Source: Betaproteobacteria bacterium RIFCSPLOWO2_02_FULL_67_26
GTDB lineage: Bacteria; Pseudomonadota; Gammaproteobacteria; Burkholderiales; SG8-41
NCBI GenBank assembly: GCA_001771935.1
Contig: MERD01000038.1
Coordinates: 1-37,155 of the forward strand
Reading direction: 5' to 3'
DNA: 37,155 nucleotides
Positions 15,250-22,269 of the stretch are shown piece by piece. The notes beneath the pieces were generated by a model. That model was given only the letters and a program-made list of their open reading frames with translations. It was not told the origin of the DNA and did no database searches. Made by a program: the position numbers and the translations under genes. Position 1 is the first letter of the stretch. The number at the start of each line of letters is the position of its first letter.

Positions 15250-16365
15250 CTACTTGATGCGAAAGTCCGCGACGGAACGGGCGTAGCGCCCGTCGCGCAG
15301 CTTGAGCGCCCGCGTCACCGCCCTGGTGGCGCCGAAGGTCCAGATGACCGCCGAGTGCTTGCCCGCGCCGCCGATCACGGCGATCAGGATGTCTTCGGGC
15401 CTCTGCACCATGTACACCGGCGCGTCCATGCCGGCGGCGGCGTACTTCTCCTTCCACGTAACGCGCACGCGGCGCTCGATATTCTCATTCGAGAAGCGCC
15501 CGAGCGGCAGGTGCGCGTGCTCCTGCAGGAAGCGCTTCGCGGCGGCCTTGCTGTAGCCGCCTCCCGCCACCGTTTTCGCGTGCTCGGGCCCCATCACGAC
15601 CAGCGGCTGTGACTCGTAATACACGTCGTTCGCGCCGGTGGACAGCATGGTGCCGGCGATGGTGGTGAGGATGCCCTCGGCGGTGATGCTTTCGTGATCG
15701 TTCACGTTGTGCGGGCATTCCGCGCCGATCACGGTCACGGCGCTCGCCTCTTTCGGCAGTCCGCGCTCGACGTGCAGCGGCTCCCACGGGCTCGCCGCCT
15801 CGTTCTCGGCGGCGAGGTAGGAATACTTCGACGGCGCGCCGAAGGTGGACATGTCTCCGAGGGTGGGGATCGCGCCGCCGATATTGACCAGCGCCAGCCG
15901 GATCGCGCGCCCGATCGTGGCGTTAGCCTGCCAGCCGGGGCCGAACGCATTGTGGCCGGAGTTGATGGCGAGCTCCTGCGCCACCGGGCCGTTGACGATC
16001 ACGAGCGGCGCGCACAGGTGCGTCGTCGCCTGCACGCCGTAGAGATTGAACGGCTCCTCGCACATCGCCTCGATCGCAGCCACGAGCACGGGAAAGTACT
16101 CGGGCCGGCAGCCCGCCATCACGGCGTTGGCGGCGAGCCGCAGCGGCGTCGCCTCGCCCCAGCGCGGCGCCACCTTCGCCACCGGCTCGTTCCACGGCCG
16201 GTCGCACCAGGCGAGCATGTTCTCGACGCGCCGCGCGGTCGGCGGCACGATCGGCAGCCCGTCGCTCCAGCCGCGGTCGCGCATCAAAGCGTTCACTGCG
16301 TCGAAATCGTCGTCGCACTCGAGGCTCGCGCCCGGCGCCTCAAGCAGATCGGCGAGGTTCGTCAT
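15250..16365 (-). CDS. conserved protein of unknown function, partner of UGSC selenoprotein
   Basis: A 371-residue soluble protein I recognise only as a conserved uncharacterised family. Recurring blocks are RDRGWSDGLPIVPPTARRVENML (split as RGWSDGLPIVPPT), NAVMAGCRPEYFPVL, FNLYGVQATTHLCAPLVIVNGP, INSGHNAFGPGWQANATIGRA and WEPLHVERGLP, then ECPHNVNDHES. Cysteines in AGCRPE, THLCAP and ECPHN and histidines in the same blocks could form a metal or redox site. There is no signal peptide or membrane segment. Its ATG overlaps the stop of the selenoprotein gene (ATGA), implying translational coupling and probably a shared complex or pathway. From memory, relatives are found beside UGSC genes in other bacteria; this was not verified. 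A short hairpin lies in its 3' coding end near 15280. Confidence 0.8.
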   Translation of the reverse strand: MTNLADLLEAPGASLECDDDFDAVNALMRDRGWSDGLPIVPPTARRVENMLAWCDRPWNEPVAKVAPRWGEATPLRLAANAVMAGCRPEYFPVLVAAIEAMCEEPFNLYGVQATTHLCAPLVIVNGPVAQELAINSGHNAFGPGWQANATIGRAIRLALVNIGGAIPTLGDMSTFGAPSKYSYLAAENEAASPWEPLHVERGLPKEASAVTVIGAECPHNVNDHESITAEGILTTIAGTMLSTGANDVYYESQPLVVMGPEHAKTVAGGGYSKAAAKRFLQEHAHLPLGRFSNENIERRVRVTWKEKYAAAGMDAPVYMVQRPEDILIAVIGGAGKHSAVIWTFGATRAVTRALKLRDGRYARSVADFRIK

Positions 16366-16898
16366 TTTGAAAGCCCCCTGATGAGCTCGAGCACCTGCGG
16401 GATCGCGTGCGCGGCCCGCCCCTCGACCTGCTCCAGGGACAGCCCGCCGAGCGGGTGCGGGATCAGCAGCAGCGGCAGGTCCGGCACGCCGAGCACGCGC
16501 GCCTGCGTCTTCCCCAGCTTGAGGAAAGGCTCGGAGACGATCACGGCGGTGACGAGGCCGCGCTTCCGGAGCTCACACATGTCGTGGACACTCCACGACG
16601 TGCACGACCCTCAATCGGCCATCGCGCTGATGACGAAGTCCGCTTCCCCGGTGAGCTGATCGAGCACCGCGGCCGGCGCCGGCAGGCTGACGCTGCCCTT
16701 GCGCGTCATCACGACCGACGCGACCGGCCACGCGGCCGTCACGCCCTCGACGATGAACCGGAGCAGGTGATCGGCGTTGCCCTTGCTGTTGTCGAGTATG
16801 CCGAAACGCAGGCCGGCCTTTCCGGCCTCGCGCCTCCCCGGGGTGACCGCCGCCCCGGGCACCGGCGCCTCCGGCACGACCAGTAGTACCTTGCTCAT
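16362..16898 (-). CDS. UGSC family selenoprotein (in-frame TGA read as selenocysteine)
   Basis: A 178-residue protein read through the TGA at 16611-16613. Upstream are 95 residues with an alpha/beta feel (KVLLVVPEAPVPG, LRFGILDNSKGNADHLL, FVISAMAD). The TGA follows, then GSCTSWSVHDMCELRKRGLVTAVIVSEPF in the same frame, ending GLSK. Sec96-Gly-Ser-Cys99 is a U-x-x-C redox motif and defines the UGSC family described from marine metagenomes. Homology-like continuity on both sides of the TGA and a stem-loop right after it argue for recoding, not a pseudogene. ATG at 16898 has AAGGAGAAGCA. The thioesterase gene is 47 bp upstream; the next gene overlaps by ATGA. Predicted role is a thiol or selenol redox enzyme, perhaps reductase-like, with substrate unknown. 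Function depends on selABCD elsewhere in the genome. Confidence 0.88.
16573..16607 (-). promoter_or_regulatory. candidate bacterial SECIS stem-loop
   Basis: Read on the minus strand, GTCGTGGA (16599-16592), loop GTG and TCCACGAC (16588-16581) make a perfect 8-bp stem. Past one C-A mismatch, seven more pairs (including three G-U) extend it to 16607/16573. The stem begins a few bases after the TGA, the loop starts with G, and the loop lies 19 nt from the TGA, matching known bacterial SECIS rules. It would be bound by SelB. Confidence 0.75.
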
Positions 16899-16945
16899 TG
16901 CTTCTCCTTCAGCGATGCGTGCACGACGGATCGAATCCTAACATC

Positions 16946-17401
16946 CTAGAACGCGGACTTGGCCGGGATCACGATCTGCGTCTGGGTCACGATGGCCGCC
17001 ACGCTGCGGTCCGGGTTGCGGATCGTCGTCTGCCACACCATGGTGGTGCGGCCGATATGCAGTGGGACGGACACCGCCCTCAGCACCGGGCCCTTGCCGG
17101 CCCGGAAAAAATTGGTCTTGGATTCGAGGGTGCCGGTGCGGTGCCCGGGCGGCAGGTTCGCGACGGTGCCGGCCGCGCCCACCACGTCCGCGAACGCCAT
17201 GAGCGCGCCGCCGTTCACGCGCCCGGCGCGGTTGATGTGCATCGGCTTCACCCGCATCTCGGCCACGACCTTCTTCTTCGTCAGCGAAACGAGCCGCACG
17301 CCGAGCGCGCGCGGCATGCCGCTCTTCAGCACCCGCTGCGCCGCCACCGGCCCCACGCCCAGAGGCTGGTGCGCCCGCGCCTGCTTCTTAACGGATCCCA
17401 T
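16946..17401 (-). CDS. PaaI-type hotdog thioesterase
   Basis: A 151-residue hotdog-fold acyl-CoA thioesterase. The active-site helix region reads INRAGRVNGGALMAFADVVGA, the PaaI H-G-G-type motif with Asn in place of His and Asp69 region acid retained. Further blocks are GTLESKTNFFRAGKGPVLRAV and a C-terminal QTTIRNPDRSVAAIVTQTQIV strand pair. Length is normal. ATG at 17401 sits inside a 7-bp repeat array; GTG at 17404 is an alternative. It hydrolyses acyl- or aryl-CoA thioesters in the cytoplasm. It is the first gene of the minus-strand run leading to the selenoprotein, separated by 47 bp, and may be in the same transcript. Confidence 0.88.
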   Translation of the reverse strand: MGSVKKQARAHQPLGVGPVAAQRVLKSGMPRALGVRLVSLTKKKVVAEMRVKPMHINRAGRVNGGALMAFADVVGAAGTVANLPPGHRTGTLESKTNFFRAGKGPVLRAVSVPLHIGRTTMVWQTTIRNPDRSVAAIVTQTQIVIPAKSAF

Positions 17402-17432
17402 CACTCATCACCCATCACTCATCACGCGTCAT
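17398..17432. repeat. 7-bp tandem array (5 units) covering a start codon
   Basis: CCATCAC and TCATCAC alternate four times, followed by the diverged unit GCGTCAT. The thioesterase ATG lies in the first unit, and the array takes the place where a ribosome-binding site would be. Confidence 0.7.
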
Positions 17433-17439
17433 TCAGAAC

Positions 17440-17458
17440 GGCGGATTATCCATCCGCC
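17440..17458. other. 7-bp hairpin in the divergent gap
   Basis: GGCGGAT and ATCCGCC flank a TATCC loop between the divergent thioesterase and amidohydrolase genes. It could be an operator-like inverted repeat or a transcript hairpin. Confidence 0.35.
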
Positions 17459-17495
17459 CTTCGCGGCTGGCAACGCGACCGTTACGGCGGCCCGG

Positions 17496-17523
17496 TTGAC
17501 CTGCTCCCGCTCCTGCGTTAACT
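17496..17523 (+). promoter_or_regulatory. candidate sigma-70 promoter of the amidohydrolase operon
   Basis: TTGACC (17496-17501) and TTAACT (17518-17523) are spaced 16 bp apart, about 50 bp before the ATG at 17572. This is the best-looking promoter in the window. Confidence 0.45.
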
Positions 17524-17571
17524 TCGTGCCGGACACCGCGCAGGCCCGCTCGGGCCAGGAGGCCCCACGAC

Positions 17572-18468
17572 ATGGTCGAGAAAACAGTCAGGATCATCCC
17601 GGCACCCGATCCGAACCCGGTAAAGCCCCAGTACACGCCGCCACCCGGGGCGTGCGACGGGCACTGCCACGTCTTCGGCCCGGTCAAGAAGTTCCCGTTC
17701 GCGAAAGACCGCCGCTACGAGCCGCCGGATGCGCCCAAGGAAAAGCTCGCCGCCCTGCACGCGCACCTCGGCCTGTCGCGCGCGGTGCTGGTGCAGGCGA
17801 GCGTCCACGGCACCGACAACAGCGCGATGCTCGACGCGATCAAGTCCTCGAAGGGCGCCTGGCGCGGCGTGGCGATGGTCGCGAAGAACGTGACGCAGAC
17901 GGAGCTCCAGCGCCTGCATGCCGGGGGCGTGCGCGGCGTGCGCTACAACTTCGTGAAGCACCTCGGCGGCAATCCCGAGCTCGACGCGGTGGAGAACATG
18001 GTCGCGCGCATAACGCCCATGGGCTGGCACCTGCAGCTTCATCTCGACGCCGAAAACATCTCGGAGCAGCGCGAATTCCTGAGGAAGCTGAAGATCCCGT
18101 TCATCGTCGACCACATGGGCCGGGTCTCGGCGCGCAACGGCGTCGGGCAGCCGGCGTACCGCCAGCTGCTGGAGCTGTTGAAGGACAATCCGAACGCATG
18201 GGTGAAGATCAGCGGGCCGGAGCGCGTTTCCGTGAGCGGCAAGCCGTTCCACGACGCGATCCCGTTCGCGCAGGGCCTGGTCCAGGCGGCGCCCGACCGC
18301 GTGCTGTGGGGCACCGACTTCCCGCATCCCAACGTCAAGTGGATGCCGAACGACGGCGAGCTGGTGGACCTCTTCGCGATGATGGTCACGGACGACGCGA
18401 CGCGGAAGAAGATCCTCGTCGACAATCCGACGAAGCTCTACTGGGCCGAGACGATCAAGAAGAAGTAG
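17572..18468 (+). CDS. amidohydrolase family protein, LigI-like (2-pyrone-4,6-dicarboxylate lactonase relatives)
   Basis: A 298-residue TIM-barrel metal hydrolase of the amidohydrolase-2 group. It has the beta-1 H-x-H in ACDGHCHVFGP (His31, His33), conserved histidines in LQLHLDAEN and VDHMGR, and the metal Asp in LWGTDFPHPN near 248. The pattern is closest to LigI and sulfomuconolactonase-type lactone hydrolases acting in aromatic ring-cleavage pathways. AGGAGG lies 9 bp before the ATG. The next gene starts in its stop codon (TAGTG), so the two are translationally coupled. With the following SDR and VOC genes it forms a plausible aromatic degradation operon. The exact lactone is not known. 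Confidence 0.9.
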   Translation: MVEKTVRIIPAPDPNPVKPQYTPPPGACDGHCHVFGPVKKFPFAKDRRYEPPDAPKEKLAALHAHLGLSRAVLVQASVHGTDNSAMLDAIKSSKGAWRGVAMVAKNVTQTELQRLHAGGVRGVRYNFVKHLGGNPELDAVENMVARITPMGWHLQLHLDAENISEQREFLRKLKIPFIVDHMGRVSARNGVGQPAYRQLLELLKDNPNAWVKISGPERVSVSGKPFHDAIPFAQGLVQAAPDRVLWGTDFPHPNVKWMPNDGELVDLFAMMVTDDATRKKILVDNPTKLYWAETIKKK

Positions 18469-19232
18469 TGGCTTCTTATCCCGAACTCTCCGGCCGCGTC
18501 GTCGCCGTTACCGGCGCCGCGCAAGGCATCGGCGCGGCCACCGCGCGGGCGTTCGCGGCGCAGGGCGCGGCCGTCGCGCTGCTCGACATCGATGAAGCGG
18601 GCATGAAGGGGGTGGCCGACGCGATCGCCGGCAAGGGCAAGAAGCCGCTCACGATCAAGTGCGACGTCACGGACGAGCGCTCGGTCGCGCAGGCGATCGA
18701 GCGCGTGGCGGCGGGGCTGAAGGGGCTCGACGTGCTGATCAACTGCGCCGGCGGCTATGGCCGTCTCTCGAGCGTCGCGGACATGCCGCCCGACGAATGG
18801 GACCGCACCATCGCGCTCAACCTGCGCAGCGTGTTCCTGGTCTCGCGCGCGGCGATCCCGCATCTCAAGCGCTCGAAGGCCGGGCGCGTGATCAACGTCT
18901 CCTCCATCTCGGGCCGCGCCGTGACGGTGGCCTCCTCCCCCGCCTACGTCGCCTCCAAGGCCGGCGTGATCCAGTTGACGCGCTACCTCGCCCAGGAACT
19001 GGGCCCTCACGGTGTCACCGCGAACGCCATCGCGCCGATCACGACGCTCACCCCGCGCGTCGCCGCCCTGCGCACCGAGGCCGAGGTCGAGCGCATCGCT
19101 GCGCTCGTGCCGTTGAAGCGCCTCGCCGAACCCGAGGACCACGCCCAGGCCATGCTGTTCCTCGCCTCCGACGCGGCGTCCTACTTGAACGGCGTCACGC
19201 TTGACGTGAACGGCGGACGGGTCATGATGTAA
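18468..19232 (+). CDS. short-chain dehydrogenase/reductase (classical)
   Basis: A 254-residue NAD(P)-dependent oxidoreductase with all SDR motifs: TGAAQGIG (15-22), Asp after beta 2 in LLDIDEAG (favours NAD), CDVTD, INCAGGYG, active Ser in INVSSISG and Y-V-A-S-K near 159. The C-terminal VDNGG-type end reads LDVNGGRVMM. The start is GTG at 18468, overlapping the TAG of the amidohydrolase. A long in-frame extension upstream exists only as an open frame antisense to the thioesterase and in a shifted frame of the amidohydrolase gene. Unlike the SDR at 9013-9759 its catalytic residues are intact. Likely oxidises a hydroxyl intermediate in the same pathway as its neighbours. Confidence 0.93.
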   Translation: MASYPELSGRVVAVTGAAQGIGAATARAFAAQGAAVALLDIDEAGMKGVADAIAGKGKKPLTIKCDVTDERSVAQAIERVAAGLKGLDVLINCAGGYGRLSSVADMPPDEWDRTIALNLRSVFLVSRAAIPHLKRSKAGRVINVSSISGRAVTVASSPAYVASKAGVIQLTRYLAQELGPHGVTANAIAPITTLTPRVAALRTEAEVERIAALVPLKRLAEPEDHAQAMLFLASDAASYLNGVTLDVNGGRVMM

Positions 19233-19233
19233 G

Positions 19234-19258
19234 ACCAAAGTCGAAAGGCTAAAGTAAA
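19234..19258. repeat. 7-bp array between SDR and VOC genes
   Basis: Units of the form NNNAAAG (ACCAAAG, TCGAAAG, GCTAAAG) fill the 27-bp gap. The AAAGG inside may serve as the ribosome-binding site of the VOC gene, which has no better one. Confidence 0.5.
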
Positions 19259-19259
19259 C

Positions 19260-20180
19260 ATGACGGTCCGTTCCCTGCAGCACATCGCCCTGGCGGTGCC
19301 GGACCCCGCCGTCGGCAGGCGGTTCTACACCGATTTCGGGCTGGAAGCGCGCGACGACGGCAGGCGCGTCGTCCTGCGCTGCCACGGGCGCGAGCAGGAC
19401 CAGGTGATCCTCGTCGAGGGCAAGCAGAGGCGCTTGCACCACGTCGGCTTCGGCGCGCGCGCGGAAGCGATCGACGGCCTCAAGAAACGGCTGGAGCAGA
19501 ACGGCAGCAAGCTCCTCGACGCGCCGCGCGAATTGCCGGGAGACGGCATCTGGTTCCGCGACCCGGATGGCGTGCTCATTAACGTCCAGGCCGCAGCCCC
19601 CGCGCAGTGGCTCCCCGCGCCGGATTGGAAGATCAACAACCCCGGTCACCTCAACCGGGTCGGCGTCCCGGGACATCCGCCGCGTGACATGGCGGTCCGC
19701 CCGCGGCGCCTCGGCCACACCCTGCGCTTCACACCCAACCTGGACCAGCAGATCGACTTCTACACCCGGGTCGTGGGCATGCGGCTGTCGGACCGCGCGC
19801 AGGACATCGTGGCATTCCTGCGCAGCGGCGAAGGCGGCAGCGACCACCACCTGCTCGCCTTCCTGAAGAGCGACCGTCCCGGCTACCACCACGCGAGCTT
19901 CGAGGTCGCGAACGTGGACGAGATCGGCGTCGGCGCCTGCCGCCTGCTCGACAAGGGCTACCGCAACGGCTGGGGCTTCGGCCGCCACGTCATCGGCTCG
20001 AATTTCTTTCATTACATCCGCGACCCGTGGGGCAGCCTGGCGGAGTATTTCTGCGACATCGACTACATACCGGGCGACGCGGACTGGAAGCCGAAGGACT
20101 ATCCGCCCCAGGACTCCCTCTACGCCTGGGGTCCCAGCGTGCCGGAGGATTTCGGGATGAATTTCGAGCCGGGCAAGTGA
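19260..20180 (+). CDS. VOC family extradiol dioxygenase-like protein
   Basis: A 306-residue two-module VOC protein. Module 1 starts SLQHIALAVPDPAVGRRFYTDFGL, with HHVGFGA and FRDPDGVLINV. Module 2 has the iron ligand set: His in LGHTLRFTPN (about 151), His in YHHASFEV (about 210) and Glu in LAEYFCDIDY (about 262). This is the type I extradiol dioxygenase arrangement. The C-terminal tail carries WKPKDYPPQDSLYAWG. It resembles the VOC protein at 9820-10713 (shared GRHVIGSNFFHYIRDPWG block). Third gene of the amidohydrolase-SDR run, so it probably cleaves or modifies a catechol-like compound upstream of the lactone hydrolase. Substrate unknown. Confidence 0.9.
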   Translation: MTVRSLQHIALAVPDPAVGRRFYTDFGLEARDDGRRVVLRCHGREQDQVILVEGKQRRLHHVGFGARAEAIDGLKKRLEQNGSKLLDAPRELPGDGIWFRDPDGVLINVQAAAPAQWLPAPDWKINNPGHLNRVGVPGHPPRDMAVRPRRLGHTLRFTPNLDQQIDFYTRVVGMRLSDRAQDIVAFLRSGEGGSDHHLLAFLKSDRPGYHHASFEVANVDEIGVGACRLLDKGYRNGWGFGRHVIGSNFFHYIRDPWGSLAEYFCDIDYIPGDADWKPKDYPPQDSLYAWGPSVPEDFGMNFEPGK

Positions 20181-20211
20181 TGGGGCCTTTCCACGAGATA
20201 CGGATGACGGG

Positions 20212-21561
20212 TCACTTGCCGATGGCGAGCCCGACCTCCGGCAGCCAGGTCGCGGCTTTCGGAAACGCGGCGATCACGACGACCGCGGCGAGCAGCGCGA
20301 ACCAGTACGGCACCGCGCCGCGGAAAATCTCGCCCACCGACGCCTCCTGCGGCAGCGCCGCCTTCACCGTGAACACGAGCAGCCCGAACGGGGGCGTCAA
20401 CAGTCCGCATTCGATCGCCAGGATGCCGAGCACCGCGAACGCGAGCGGATCGAACCCGAGCGCCGCGGCGACCGGGCCGAAAACCGGGACGGTCAGCAGG
20501 ATGATGGAAATCGAATCGATCAGGCAGCCGAGGACGAGCCAGATCGCGACCATGATCGCCAGCACGCCGATGATGCCGAAACCCGAGGCGATGAACAGCT
20601 CCTTGGCCGCCGCGGTAACGCCGGTCATGGACAGCACGCGCGAGTAGAGCTGGGCGCAAAACAGCAGCAGCAGCAGCGGCGCCGAGGTGCGTCCGACCGA
20701 GAGGATCACTTCGAACAGCTCCCTGGCCCTCAGCCCTTTCCAGAGCGCGAGCAGCAGAGCGAGCGCGGCGCCCACGCCCGCGCCTTCGGTGGGCGTGAAG
20801 AACCCGAGCCAGATGCCGCCGAGGGTCGCCGCGATGAGCGCGATCACGAGCAGCGTGGAGACGAGGATCTCGCGGAATTCGGCGTCGCCCAGTTCGGCGT
20901 CCACCTGCTCGCCGCCCGACGTCAGCTGCACGCCGATGCCCACCCGCTCCGGCTGCAGCCAGGCCACGCTCAGGATGTATGCGCAATAGAAGGCTGCCAG
21001 GATGAAGCCGGGAATGATCCCGGCGATGAAGATCTTGCCGATCGCCTGCTCGGTCAGCACGCCCCACACGATCATCAGCACCGAGGGCGGGATCAGCATG
21101 CCGAGGCAGGCGCTGCCCGCGATGCAGCCGAGCGCGAATTTGGGCTCGTAACCGTGGCGCTTCATCTCGGGGTAGGCGATCCGCGAGAATGCCGCGGCGG
21201 CGGCGATCGAGACCCCGCTCACGAACGCGAACACCGCGTTCGCGAACACGGTCGCGATCGCAAGGCGCCCCGGCACCCGGCGAGCGAGGCGGTTGATGAG
21301 CGCGAACAGGTCGCGCGCCGCGCCGCACTTGGCGAGGAAATCGCCCATCAGCATGAACAGCGGGATGACGGCGAAGACGTAGTCGCGCAGCGCCTCGTAC
21401 GCGGTGCCGGCAATGAAGGCTCGCACCACCGTGATGTCGCCGTGCATGAAGTAGATGCCGGCCACCGCGCCGATGCCGAGCGCCACCGCCACGTGCACGC
21501 CCGCGAACACCATCAGCAGCATGATGCCGAGCAACGCGAACATTTCCCCGGTGCCGAACAT
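20212..21561 (-). CDS. TRAP transporter large permease (DctM type)
   Basis: A 449-residue polytopic membrane protein with about 12 hydrophobic segments, the DctM family layout. Diagnostic blocks are VAVIPLFMLMGDFLAKCG (DctM-type P-L-F-x-L-M-G), GSACLGMLIPPSVLMIVWG, FFTPTEGAGVGA and the second repeat LILLTVPVFGP with LTPPFGLLVFTVKAA. ATG at 21561 (MFGTGEM) is chosen because the membrane topology starts there; the longer frame is antisense noise. It begins 8 bp after the small permease gene. A hydrophilic loop at about 225-250 (TSGGEQVDAELGDAEF) separates the halves. It imports an organic anion with sodium or protons together with the small subunit and binding protein. Confidence 0.95.
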   Translation of the reverse strand: MFGTGEMFALLGIMLLMVFAGVHVAVALGIGAVAGIYFMHGDITVVRAFIAGTAYEALRDYVFAVIPLFMLMGDFLAKCGAARDLFALINRLARRVPGRLAIATVFANAVFAFVSGVSIAAAAAFSRIAYPEMKRHGYEPKFALGCIAGSACLGMLIPPSVLMIVWGVLTEQAIGKIFIAGIIPGFILAAFYCAYILSVAWLQPERVGIGVQLTSGGEQVDAELGDAEFREILVSTLLVIALIAATLGGIWLGFFTPTEGAGVGAALALLLALWKGLRARELFEVILSVGRTSAPLLLLLFCAQLYSRVLSMTGVTAAAKELFIASGFGIIGVLAIMVAIWLVLGCLIDSISIILLTVPVFGPVAAALGFDPLAFAVLGILAIECGLLTPPFGLLVFTVKAALPQEASVGEIFRGAVPYWFALLAAVVVIAAFPKAATWLPEVGLAIGK

Positions 21562-21569
21562 GAGAATGG

Positions 21570-22109
21570 CTAGACGATCCGCTCTTCGGGCCTGATGCCG
21601 GAGGGCGGCGGCGGGGGCGGGCTGCCGGAAAAGAGCGCGCGGGTGCGCTCGATTGCGATCAGCAGGTAGTTGAAGGCGGCGAGAAAACTTCCGAGCACGA
21701 CCAGGAACCGCGCCGGCCACACCGGTATGCGCAGCGCGCCCTCGCCCTCGAACTCGTTCGAGCGCCACGCGTAGAGCGCCGGATCAATGCTGCCCCAGCA
21801 CACCAGGCCGAAGAACGCGATCCCGAGCAGCGCGCCCAATACGTCGCACACGCGCTGCGCGCGGTTCGGAAGGTGCGTGTGCACGGCGTCCACCCAGATC
21901 ATGCCGCCGCTGCGGATCGCGTAGGCGGCCTGCAGCCACAGGATCATCACGATCGAGATCTCGACTATCTCCTTCGTGCCCTGCAGCGGCCGGCCGAAGA
22001 CGTCGCGGCCGAGCACATCGGCGCAGACGACGAAGGAGAGCAGGAACGCGAGCACCGCCGCGATCGTCAGCAGCGCGCGCGCGATCCAGTCGTTGATGCG
22101 GATCAGCAC
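21570..22109 (-). CDS. TRAP transporter small permease (DctQ type)
   Basis: A 179-residue protein with four transmembrane helices (about 10-31, 49-66, 88-110 and 128-150). It contains the DctQ motifs VCADVLGRDVFGRPLQGTKEIVE and MIWVDAVHTHLP. The start is GTG at 22109 with a weak ribosome-binding site. A Pro-rich tail (SGSPPPPPPSG) follows the last helix, and the stop lies 8 bp before the large permease start. The binding-protein gene is upstream, separated by 156 bp of repeats. The subunit is needed for TRAP transport activity. Confidence 0.92.
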   Translation of the reverse strand: MLIRINDWIARALLTIAAVLAFLLSFVVCADVLGRDVFGRPLQGTKEIVEISIVMILWLQAAYAIRSGGMIWVDAVHTHLPNRAQRVCDVLGALLGIAFFGLVCWGSIDPALYAWRSNEFEGEGALRIPVWPARFLVVLGSFLAAFNYLLIAIERTRALFSGSPPPPPPSGIRPEERIV

Positions 22110-22152
22110 GCTATCAGCCAGCGAATGGCGGGCAGGATACGGGAGGATCGCC

Positions 22153-22225
22153 GTGAGAGCGGGAGAGCGTGAGGGCGGGAGAGCGAAATTTCCATCTCCC
22201 GATTTCCCGATCTCCCGACCTCCCG
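22153..22225. repeat. inverted pair of 8-bp tandem arrays
   Basis: Four octamers of the GGGAGAGC type (22153-22184) face four octamers of the ATCTCCCG type (22194-22225) across a GAAATTTCC centre. In the same orientation both arms share the consensus (A/C)(T/C)CTC(C/A)CG. The pair could form a long imperfect hairpin between the binding-protein and permease genes. Confidence 0.7.
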
Positions 22226-22234
22226 GATTTTGCC

Positions 22235-22269
22235 GACTAACGACTCACCACTCACGACTCACGTTTCAC
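22235..22269. repeat. 7-bp tandem array (5 units) over a stop codon
   Basis: GACTAAC, GACTCAC, CACTCAC and two further units run in perfect 7-bp register. The last unit includes the stop codon of the TRAP binding-protein gene. Confidence 0.65.

Noticed and set aside
16362-16898. Two separate small genes or a pseudogene instead of a selenoprotein
   Set aside because: The frame continues unbroken on both sides of the TGA, the residues after it complete the UGSC motif, a SECIS-like hairpin follows, and the downstream gene is coupled to the distal stop. A sequencing error remains possible but is less likely.
16959-18467. N-terminal extension of the SDR that starts at 18468
   Set aside because: The in-frame extension runs antisense to the thioesterase and through the amidohydrolase in another frame. 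The SDR fold begins just after the GTG at 18468.
22153-22269. CRISPR array
   Set aside because: Units are 7-8 bp with no unique spacers and no cas genes.
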